This document shows, one piece after another, positions 48,601-57,500 of a stretch of DNA of 64,000 nt. The notes beneath the pieces were generated by a model. It made no database searches. It was not told the DNA's origin and saw only the letters and a program-made list of their open reading frames with translations. How positions within the stretch are numbered: position 1 is the first letter of the stretch; the number at the start of each line of letters is the position of its first letter. The translations under genes and the position numbers were made by a program. This DNA comes from Kazachstania africana CBS 2517 (lineage: Eukaryota; Ascomycota; Saccharomycetes; Saccharomycetales; Saccharomycetaceae): the NCBI RefSeq assembly GCF_000304475.1, contig NC_018944.1:124001-188000 (forward strand), written 5' to 3'.

Positions 48601-51600
48601 GCAATTGCTAAAATTCAAACTCACTGGTAGCCATACTTTGAAGGATATTGCAAATTTACTCTATAATTCAAATGTTTCTGCGTTATACCTTTCACAGCGT
48701 GAAAAACAGGTACAGACTACGCCAAATGCCTACAGGTTAGATGCTGATGGTCAGATGAGAATTCTAGCATCATTGCAAGTTGGAGATCATGAAGGCGCAT
48801 TCGCCTTGGCATTAAGAAGACAAGATTATGCAATGGCTCTCTTGATCGGTTCATTAGCAGGGAAAGAGAAATGGGCTGACGTGGTTCAAAGATATCTCAA
48901 CCAGGAAGTGGGCACGTTAACCGCTGGCTCAGAGGCTTGGGCAAATTTGTTATATTTAATTTTCCAAGTTTTTATTGGTAATTCGAGGGCTGCAGTAGAG
49001 CACTTTTACACTAACAGAGCTGAATCAGACTGGGCTTTAGCAAATTGGAAAGCCATCGTCTCGGCTGTTCTGATTAACATTAACAGTGACACACCAAGCT
49101 CGTCATCATCCCAAACCATGCAGATCCCTAGTATTGTGCTAGAATTTTTACTAGAGTTTGGGATTTTTTTGAGCCATAGGAATGAAGCATTAGCATCTTC
49201 AGTTGTCTTTATGATTGCTGGTATTCCTCTATCTAATCTTCCTGTGATTTCAAACTCAGATGTCTTATTTGAAAATGTCGGTCAGGTAAATACTACAAAG
49301 GGTTCAATATGGTCCGAACTTTATCACTATTGTTATTGCTGTGCAAATCCAAAGGTACAAGGACCCCCTGTTTTGCTTCAAGAGAAGTTATTTCATGCCT
49401 TTTGCCTATATGAGCACGGATTGCCGGCAGCCGCTTCAAAATATACCGATTACATTGGTTCAAAGTTAAAATCATCCACTAAAAATAGTGTCAATTTTAT
49501 CAATATTATGCCAGCATTGAATGGTTTGACATCCAGAGTAGCAGAAAGTAATACTGGATGGCTTGCCAAGCCAAAGTTAAATAGTGTATGGGGACAATTA
49601 GATAAGTCTTTCAACAAATACATTGGAGGAGATGTAGAGGATACCAAAACATCTAATGAAAAAAAGATATTTGACGGCATCACACCATATTCCTCCAATA
49701 ATTCATCCGTGGTGGATTTGGTACAGCCTGTTTTTACTCCATATCAGGCGCAGTTGAATAGACGCTCTTATGGACAAATTGATGCGGCCCTTGTTAATGC
49801 ACCAGGACAGCTCAATAATCAAAACAGTCATGCTTCAACTGGCATGGTCGGGGACATAGGTGCTCTGCTTCAGCCAAGAAACGACCAGAGTTTTCAAGGT
49901 TCCCCACAAAGGGTGCCACATGCTAATCTTAGAGCAGGCGATGTACATACTTCTCAATCAAGGAAGGTTAAGAAGGATTCAACCTTGCATTTAGAGCAAT
50001 TAGGCATGAAATCTGAAGTCTCGTATGTGGCGCCTCCAATGGCCAAACAAAATTCAACGCTACAGAGCGGTCAGTCTTCTAAAGTGTTGATGAATAGCAC
50101 AGCTCCAACAGAGGCAGATTCTTCATCTAAACAATCAAATAAGGTAGGAGAATCACATGTATCAGCTACAGATCTGCCAAGAGAATTCAGCAATGCTCCA
50201 GGGACTCCAGTCATGTTACCCCCTCCAAAGACGAAGAAGAAAGCAAGGGCTGCTAGAGTCATTACTGGCGGGCTATCTTATGCAGAGACTACGCCTTTGC
50301 CTTACAACAACACTTCCCAAGTATCTATCGATAATGGCTCCGTAGTCGCATCAACAAACATAGAAAGTACAACCCTGAATTTACCCGCTAATGAGATGAT
50401 ACTACCCCGCACTGTAGAGGCACCTATTCAAAACGAACACATTGGCAGCGTACTACCCAAAGACATTGTACAACATATGGTAGAATCCGGCGAAAATGTT
50501 GAAAAGGAAATAGTTACGGAAATCCAACCAGACGAGCATGCTAGATTTAGTCCTAATGAGCGGATTGTTGAGCCGGCGTACGAACCTTCTCCAAGTTTAA
50601 ATACGCTTGCCGTCGATAGACCGAGACAGGAAGAGAATGATGAACAAGGAACGCGAGAGGCCAAGGAGGCTGAATCTATTCAAGCAGTCGAGACTGTTAC
50701 AGCGGTAGAGAGAGTTCAGCCAAAGGAAGGTACTCAGATACCAGAAGTTAATGAGATTGTTGGAAGTAGTCACTTCAATGAAGCTGTTCAAGGACAACTA
50801 AAGGAGCCCGTAAAAATTGGAGATACACTGTCCCCAGTAGATAATTTAGAGGAGCAAGATAACCAAAATGACAGCGATTATGTTAATGAAGAAGATCAAC
50901 CTTCTGTTAATAATAATTATGTTGCTCAAAGACGGCCAGCAGGCGATACAAAGGTCCCTCTTGAGAGCCCTAAAGCACAGTTAACAAATGGAGAGATTGA
51001 CGAACAAGAATTAGTTGATAGTCCAGCGGATGTTCCTGGTTTAGGTCTCAATATTCGATCAGATAAAGTACTTCCTCCACCGGTTTTTACCAATCCATAC
51101 GCTCCCCCTCTCCTCAAGAATAAAACAATTGCTTCAAATGGACCTTCACAGAGGAAAGCGTATCTTCCTACTTCTTACAGCCAATCTACTCCAAATGTGG
51201 TTCAAGATGAACCTATTGTGGGAGATAATGTAGATATGTTTGCTTATGGTGGTTATAAGTCACATTCAGAAGAGAAGCAAGCGGCTATTGAACCGCCCGA
51301 ATGGGTTGAGCCTCCAGTTTCTTTGAGTGCACATATTGGGGAAGCTAAACAATTCGAACAAGAAAATATATTACCTACTGAACCTTCCAACATTGCAGGT
51401 CAATCTTTAATGCATCCAAAGCCTTCTACGAACAAATTTGCACCAATACGAGCATCAGAAGTTGTTACCAACGAAACATTTGAACCGGTTATTAAGAAAA
51501 GCGATTCGAATTTCAGATCTTTTACACCTGTCGTCACTGGTGTAGATAGTATTGAATACAATGATGTTGTTGAAGACGAATCAGATGATGAGGATGAGGG

Positions 51601-52222
51601 TGCAGCTACAAAGAAGGATGCGACAAAGAGTGCCAAGAAGAAAGAAGAATATGAGAAACCTGTAGATGGAGATAACAAGCCAGGTTGGTTTGGTTGGTTG
51701 AAGAAAGAAACGAACGAAAAGAAGCCTGTCAAAGCCAAACTGGGTAATCAAAACAGTTTTTACTACGATGAAAAACTGAGGCGTTGGGTGAATAAGAATG
51801 CCACTGAGGAGGAGAAACAAAAGCTTGCCGAAGCTGCGGCTCCTCCGCCTCCACCAGTGATAAAACGTAAGGACACTGTACCGAAGACGAAACCGCGTGC
51901 AAGCATAAGTCATGTTCAGCCATCTGCTGTCTCCCCAGTAGCTGCAGTCCTTCCTACAAATCCACTCACTGGTGAACCTTTAATGACGACGCCTTCAATA
52001 GTAGCTGAGGACAAATTGGCGGAAAAATCTGCCCCAGCAGCACCAACACCCGGTCAAGGACCTGCAATCACATCGCAGCCTGGAAGTGCGATCAATAATC
52101 TTTCCGGAAAGAAGACAAACGACTTGAATGACCTATTGAATATTTCAGGTACTCGTTCTGTTGCTTCTAGGAGAAAGAAGAAGTCAGGAAGAGGTTATGT
52201 TAACGTTATGGAAAATCTATAA
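45677..52222 (+). CDS. SEC16: COPII scaffold Sec16
   Basis: Large peripheral ER protein that organises COPII budding at ER exit sites. The 2181-aa protein (about 2195 in S. cerevisiae) begins with a basic Lys-rich stretch, then a long acidic disordered part with three DLFG motifs (near residues 203, 306 and 394). A Pro/Ser-rich part with repeated YAP motifs follows. The central conserved domain, a Sec13-binding ACE1-type fold, spans about residues 870-1330 (WQLLKFKLTG, ALALRRQDYAMALLIGSLAG). A second disordered part precedes the C-terminal conserved region with GWFGWLKKE and YYDEKLRRWVNK near residues 2010-2060. It ends in basic RRKKKSGRGYVNVM. It is divergent from ELP3. Confidence 0.96.
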   Translation: MTPEAKKRKNQKKRARQKQKKVSEKATDTVNQEEINPPVSDESPIVQAIESNNESTPESHIVETSETATDATSEKVSTIKSIDSVEVHAAPEREESYQTEAMGTIHAPDHHDSVAHELEDGNQEQLLVAEGHSEPEDKSALDKESENSVSKEQHLINDPLDEVITKNNEDAVNDQQFAHGTKTKEKPSLADNVGTQQQNTKEDLFGSYDDSSSFLDGTNEADSRGSPDVGIAKESDMIETIDSRPVQQHPEEDIFSFQSSNIEEKIFPDSADNDVKEDVTEHDKNLHERNALKSDEVKENLENGHDDLFGNHHDEHELMPWETAEKDENMQADLSNSKDASNTIDFGQSITEPPLTASTNALDAPTENPLTTGQSDLSGEKQNNVGKIDVASVDDLFGEQEGDVEDSAFWENQSDVAGPKEEAKSNEEPNQKQVKETKKFSFLEEDEDLLDEDSFLEAEDEDISKEQELQSGIESNAVPDIDTKQNTQEPSSKYAPPFAKPLQAVQSLPTTAVIETSLGTSVGIVPPQPFKNIVASPSIPTSSPYMAPTGISASNPIIAEGQSIEKLNDEKKKSDAYDFPMEIMAEKIKPVHAKPVGVPTLKVNIPSAPVSRKSSITSPQRSISFKNAPPLPQNPYANVSIKTEPSISIMSPQQSIVMPNQQLPHASKNIPSSYQPPQIPMGSKARTFSNVSSASTSNKAADGSGYAPLHNYSPSTSRNASVNKYAPSTQPSQPLHKQKMPYAIPPEQTFPLPIKTNETLPINTTTFEPAVPNIVSPTSLTPSAVRGSHARKTSSVYAPIQSSSKYAPTVHPQHMTQNFNEPQPLPSTDKYPPPTMAPVQSIPKTLKQVNLINTGAPPIPHGGYIVGKAYSSQVQSFKVDNEALLTRQFPVFSWTNSNKIVYGIPAHSNTYLNFHSTLESVNVIPYDTLIKCDSLLQSFPGPLSSKTKKKDVEKWLETTIKELKLDDFSTELIIWQLLKFKLTGSHTLKDIANLLYNSNVSALYLSQREKQVQTTPNAYRLDADGQMRILASLQVGDHEGAFALALRRQDYAMALLIGSLAGKEKWADVVQRYLNQEVGTLTAGSEAWANLLYLIFQVFIGNSRAAVEHFYTNRAESDWALANWKAIVSAVLININSDTPSSSSSQTMQIPSIVLEFLLEFGIFLSHRNEALASSVVFMIAGIPLSNLPVISNSDVLFENVGQVNTTKGSIWSELYHYCYCCANPKVQGPPVLLQEKLFHAFCLYEHGLPAAASKYTDYIGSKLKSSTKNSVNFINIMPALNGLTSRVAESNTGWLAKPKLNSVWGQLDKSFNKYIGGDVEDTKTSNEKKIFDGITPYSSNNSSVVDLVQPVFTPYQAQLNRRSYGQIDAALVNAPGQLNNQNSHASTGMVGDIGALLQPRNDQSFQGSPQRVPHANLRAGDVHTSQSRKVKKDSTLHLEQLGMKSEVSYVAPPMAKQNSTLQSGQSSKVLMNSTAPTEADSSSKQSNKVGESHVSATDLPREFSNAPGTPVMLPPPKTKKKARAARVITGGLSYAETTPLPYNNTSQVSIDNGSVVASTNIESTTLNLPANEMILPRTVEAPIQNEHIGSVLPKDIVQHMVESGENVEKEIVTEIQPDEHARFSPNERIVEPAYEPSPSLNTLAVDRPRQEENDEQGTREAKEAESIQAVETVTAVERVQPKEGTQIPEVNEIVGSSHFNEAVQGQLKEPVKIGDTLSPVDNLEEQDNQNDSDYVNEEDQPSVNNNYVAQRRPAGDTKVPLESPKAQLTNGEIDEQELVDSPADVPGLGLNIRSDKVLPPPVFTNPYAPPLLKNKTIASNGPSQRKAYLPTSYSQSTPNVVQDEPIVGDNVDMFAYGGYKSHSEEKQAAIEPPEWVEPPVSLSAHIGEAKQFEQENILPTEPSNIAGQSLMHPKPSTNKFAPIRASEVVTNETFEPVIKKSDSNFRSFTPVVTGVDSIEYNDVVEDESDDEDEGAATKKDATKSAKKKEEYEKPVDGDNKPGWFGWLKKETNEKKPVKAKLGNQNSFYYDEKLRRWVNKNATEEEKQKLAEAAAPPPPPVIKRKDTVPKTKPRASISHVQPSAVSPVAAVLPTNPLTGEPLMTTPSIVAEDKLAEKSAPAAPTPGQGPAITSQPGSAINNLSGKKTNDLNDLLNISGTRSVASRRKKKSGRGYVNVMENL

Positions 52223-52558
52223 GAGATATATATGTATTTTATTTTTAATTATAAATGTTTCAAGAACTTTTAAAGATCTCAACCGAAATTCTCACGCGTA
52301 GCTAAAATTTATTGTCCAAAACTACATTGAAACACCCAAAATGTTAAAGACAGGAGAGCGAATCAGAAGTACTCACATTGGTCTATTAATCAGTGTAAAC
52401 GCAGAAGTGTGTAATTGTTATATCAGTTATTAACTCTATTTGATTTCTAAGTGTCAAAACATTCAAAGATTGCACGTGAAGCTGACGGCGGCTAATTCGA
52501 GAAATTCAAAGAATACAACTAAGAATATCAGAACGAAAAGCTAGTATACTGTTCGTTG
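52223..52558. other. SEC16-PCH2 spacer (PCH2 promoter)
   Basis: About 335 bp. Apart from the URS1 site (listed) it has a CACGTGA word at 52473-52479, 6 bp before URS1, where S. cerevisiae meiotic promoters often have an activator site. Confidence 0.6.
52485..52494 (-). promoter_or_regulatory. URS1 (Ume6) site upstream of PCH2
   Basis: ACGGCGGCTA is the reverse complement of TAGCCGCCGT, with the full GGCGGC core and nine of ten bases of the URS1 consensus. It lies 65 bp before the PCH2 ATG. Ume6 represses early meiotic genes in mitotic cells through this element, which fits the role of Pch2. Confidence 0.75.
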
Positions 52559-54348
52559 ATGGTGTGTATAATCGATGTGGAAGCACGAATCAGTACGCTT
52601 AGAGTTGTTCAAAAATACTTGTGTGACCTTTCCAGAAACTCTTCCACTTATGGGATTAATAACCACGGTGTGTTGGACTCTTCAACCAAACAAAGAAATG
52701 AGTCAAAAAGTATGTCAATGTTCCTAGCCTTTCTCAAGACTGTGGTCGTAAGAAGAATAAAGATACTTATAAACACTAAGGACGCGTCTTTCGTAGTGAC
52801 ATCTAAGGACTTATTGTCGGAAGGTCAAGGTAGCATGGAGATACGAGACCCACCTACAGAAGCTCAAGAAAAGATAATAACTAGTTTAGCCAAAGTAGTA
52901 CTTCACCAAATAAACGCCGTCAAGACAATGACTCAGATTAGTGAAGGTCAAGATAATCTACTATTGTCTTTATTTGTTAAAAAGATTTCTGTTGAATTAT
53001 ATCCGGAGCCATTGACGTTGATCACTAAAGAAATTTGTACACTTAATATCCAAGAAAGAATTCTGTCGATTTTAAAGGCCAGTCGCCCAATTGAAGTACA
53101 GCAAACTTTTAATAAATTTGAAACTTTTAACACATATTTATTTTGCTGCTTAGAAGATTTGGACACTAGTGGATGTGCTGCGTTAATGGAGGAATTCGAT
53201 AAAATTGATTTGGAACACGAAAATAATAGTACCAGTGACATCGATGATCGTACGTTAAATAATGATGTTTTAACAGTGGGCGACAGTCAGTTACCTGTCA
53301 GTAAACAGTTTTCAGAACTAACTAAAGCCACTTTTCTTCCTTCCAAAAAATTTGATAATCTTTGGGAATCTTTACATTTTGACTCTGCAATTAAACAAAA
53401 GATGTATAGTTACGCCACAATATCATTAAAATTGTCAAAGCTCCTAGACAATTCAAACTCATTTAGCGTGCAAAATATACTAGTCAATAACAAACTTCTC
53501 ATAGTACATGGCCCTCCAGGAACAGGAAAAACAACATTATGTAAAGCTCTGTGTCAGAAACTCTCTCTCAGAAGAGAACAGCAATTTCTTGAGGATAGAA
53601 GCAAAAATAACTATCAAGGCTTGATTATTGAGATAATTTGTTCCAAAATATTTACCAGGTGGTTTGGTGAATCTCCAAAAAATGTCAATCAACTGTTTAT
53701 CGATGTAGAAAAGCTATTAGAAATTAATGAACACAAGGGCTCATTTATATGTATTTTGATCGACGAGGTCGAAGCAATTGCTGGCTCAAGAAAGGATCTT
53801 ATGAGTAAGAATGAATCCAGCGATAGTATGAGGGTAGTAAATACTCTTCTAACCTGCTTAGATAGACTGAAAAAATACAAAAATTTTTTGATTTTAGCGA
53901 CATCAAATAATTTAGATGCATTAGACCCTGCTTTTATAGACAGGTCAGATGGTACCTTCTATGTAGGCAACCCATCAGAGCAGGCTATCATTAAAATCCT
54001 TTCTGAAACTATTTCCACTCTGATAGACAGCCAGATAATATGTTCAAAACGTTATGACAATCAAATTTTGAAAAACCCTCAATACGTCACGTTATTAAAA
54101 GCAATAGCGAAATCATGTTTTGTATGTGGTAAATCACTTTTTCCCGTGATTTCAATACCTTCTTCACAATAGTTTAATAGAACTGATTTACTAACTATCG
54201 ATCGTTTCATTCAACACAGGAAGCTGGCGTCAGCGGGAGAATACTCCGCAAATTACCTTTGCTCTGCCTTTCTGAACATTTTCAGACGCTGCCAGTGGAA
54301 ATCAACCATTTTTTGGTTGGACTAGCGACTACAATAATGTCACTTTGA
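52559..54348 (+). CDS. PCH2: Meiotic checkpoint AAA+ ATPase Pch2 (TRIP13), two exons
   Basis: AAA+ ATPase that remodels HORMA proteins such as Hop1 during meiosis. Exons are 52559-54121 and 54220-54348, giving 563 aa (564 in S. cerevisiae). The Walker A box is GPPGTGKTT (about residue 318), Walker B is ILIDEVEAI (about 401), and sensor 1 is ATSNNLDALDP. Exon 2 supplies the family's C-terminal EAGVSGRILRKLPLLCLSE, the sensor-2 segment. Without splicing the frame reads 17 codons into the intron and ends at 54172. The S. cerevisiae gene has an intron at a similar place. A TTG just before the ATG is not used. The URS1 site upstream fits meiotic control. Confidence 0.95.
54122..54219 (+). other. 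PCH2 intron
   Basis: A 98-nt phase-0 intron: donor GTATGT at 54122, branch point TACTAAC at 54189-54195, and acceptor CACAG ending at 54219. The branch A is 25 nt from the acceptor. It restores the conserved C-terminus of Pch2. ATACCTTC at 54155-54162 is one base from the Mer1 splicing-enhancer consensus AYACCCUY. Confidence 0.95.
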
Positions 54349-54499
54349 GCCATAATAACCGCATTGGTTTATTATACCAAAGTTTACAGGTATATTCCCA
54401 GAGAATCGCTCCTCCATTTACATGAAATTATTGTGGTTAAGAATGTCTTAATTATTATATAACGTTTAATGCTACTAATACAGGATTATACACGTCAAA

Positions 54500-54553
54500 T
54501 AGTAATAATATGATGATGTTAATAATAATAATGATAATAATAATAATAATATA
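54500..54553. repeat. (TAA)n-type microsatellite after PCH2
   Basis: An imperfect AAT/TAA trinucleotide run with a few interruptions in the convergent spacer between PCH2 and MOT1. Confidence 0.75.
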
Positions 54554-54579
54554 ATACAACCTGCCACTTACTTTGAACG

Positions 54580-57500
54580 TTAACGTAGAGTCTTTATAAA
54601 ATTGTCCAAATTATACTCTTCTTCATACTGTGATGAATCCCATAGCTCTTTCAATTCTCCAAGGGCTTCTTTCGCTTTTCCTGACAACCCTGTTTCATTG
54701 GCAACATCTTCCAGACCTGTACTCTTTGCAGGTTGTGGTGTCTTTTCATTCTCTTGAGCAGTTACGTTATCTGTATCAAATAAGTCTAATAATTGATGAG
54801 TGTCCATGGAAGTTAAACCACTATTCTGTTGATTAACAACCGTAGAGGCGATATTCATTTTGAATTTTTGTAAACCCATGATTTTTTCTTCCAGAGTTCC
54901 CTTCGTAATAATTCTGTAAACGTTGACAACCTTCTTTTGACCGAGTCTATGAGCACGATCCATTGCTTGTAAATCATTCATTGGATTCCAATCATGCTCA
55001 ACAAAAATAACAGTGTCTGCACCTGTCAAATTCAAACCTAAACCACCTACTTTAGTTGTTAATAATAAACAATCAATTGAAGGATCCTCATTGAATCTTC
55101 GTACAACTTTTTGTCTATCTCTAGGATCTACGCCACCATCTAATCTCATGTATGTAACCGACGGCATATATTTCTTGAACAAGTCATTTTCGACCATGTC
55201 TAACATATCTTTTAATTGACAAAAGATTAAGGCTCTATGTTGTGAAATGACAGTTTGCCCAGTCAAATACTGTGATTCTGATCGTTTATCCATATCTTCT
55301 TCACCAATACCACATTCAAAGAGCAAAGTACGTAGCGCATTCAACTTTGGTGCATTTACTACATCATGTAATTCCAGATTTGCCTGTTTCAGGTATTGTT
55401 CAACTTGACGTAATTGTGGATGATCAGGGGAGAGAATTAAAGCAGGATGGTTGCATAATTTTCTCATATATTGTAATGCTTGGAAAATATGTTGCTTACC
55501 CTCATCTGCTTCTTCAGTGTTATCAATATCTTTTTCAACAACAGTCTTTTGTTTTTTGGCAAAATCTTCATAAAGTTGTTTTTGTAAATCGCTCAATTCA
55601 CAATAATAATCTTGAATGATCTTTGGAGGCAAATCTGATAGAACATCCTCTTTTAGTCTTCTTAACATGAATGGCAATACCTGTTTATGCAAAGCTTCCA
55701 GAGCCAGAGCACCAGCTTCTTGTTCTTTTGATGAAGTCTTACTATTTCTAGAGGCTGCAATTGGCTTTGCAAACCTTTCTTGGAACATTTTTTCTGTACC
55801 CAAAAACCCCGGCATCAAAAAATCGAACAATGACCATAATTCTACAACATTATTTTGAATTGGCGTACCAGTTAAAATAAGACGATGGTTCGCATGTATT
55901 TGTTTAACAGCTTTTGCCAATTTAGATTGTGCATTTTTAATAATATGACCTTCATCAAGAACACAGTAATTATAATCGTATTTAACCAATACATTCAGGT
56001 CATGTCTCGTGACATCATATGATGTGATCACAATATCTGCTGAATCAAGCTTATCTCTTAATGGTATTCTTGAAGATGGGCCACCGGCATAAACAATTGT
56101 CTTTAAAAATGGAGAGTACTGTTCAAATTCATTTTCCCAATGACCTGTTAAAGATGGTGGACAAATAATTAATGATGGTAAAGGCCTTGTTTCAACAGAC
56201 TTCGTGTTTTTATAATCCTCTTGTCTTAAATATTGATCACTGGCGATGACACAAATTGTTTGCAACGTCTTACCAAGACCCATATCATCACAAAGAATAC
56301 CATGCAATTGATACTTATTCAAAAATGCCAACCAGTTGATACCTTCTTGTTGATATTTTCTTAACGTAGCTTTGATAGCAACCGGCAATTTGAAAGGTTT
56401 AGCTTTGGATGGATCCATCATTTGTTGAATAAAATCACGCTCTCTCTCACGACCAGTCATCAAATCTTCTGGTAAACCTTCAGGATCAGCAATACCTTCT
56501 TCTAATGGGACTAATTTAATAATTGAAGCAAATGTTGTAGTTGCCAAATTCCTAACATCTTGATTGGAATCACTCATACGACCTAATAATGGAACAATTA
56601 AAAAAATAACATATGGCAATATATCTGTGCCCATTGCTAATGATAAATGGTACACTAATTCGGTGGCACTTTGACGTTCTACTGTTGATCCAGCATTGTT
56701 CATGAGGGGAAGAATTTCCCTAATAATGAATGGCATCACTTTAACGTGAGAAATCTTCGCAAGGGTTGCAAAAGTTCTAGCTGCAGAATAACGTAAAACT
56801 GAAAGTTCGGATTTTAAAAATGTAAGAATAGTGGAAAAATGAGGTACAATTTCATTGTCACATATTTCTTCTCTCATGAATGGAAACAATGCTCTCAATA
56901 TACCTAATGCATCTACAATTGATTGACCAATAGTATTATCAAATGCACCCTCATCATCTTTTTTCAAATTTTCAATATTATTCAATGGATCAAAGAGTAA
57001 ACTTTTCACTTGGGGAATTTCTGATAAAGCAACGTCACCAAATGCCTCAAATAATTTACCTAGTGTGTAAAGACCACCTTTTCTTTTCAATTTTGCATCC
57101 TCTGTCATCTTCCTTAAAGCAACATCTTCCTGAGCAGTTAATGCATTAACTTCTTTGATTAAAGTTAAAATGATATCTTTATGCTCTGCATTTGCTGAAA
57201 AATCTGGAACTTCTGAAGTATCAACACAAAGGAAACCACATAAATTTTTTATAATTTTATTTGCGGCATTAACTTTGTTAGTTTTAAGTAATTCCTTGAC
57301 TAAATGAATTAGAGATTCACCAGCCATTTGTTGTAATTTTTCATTTTTCTCTTCTTTGACACTATCCATTAGAGATCTAATCGTTGGATTCAACTTTGAT
57401 GGGACACCACTGAAAAGTAAAGATGCTGCAGCATAATTAGCCATGATACTTCCAGTACGAGCCCTCGAAGCCTCTTTTGCGGCATTAATAGCCATGTAAA

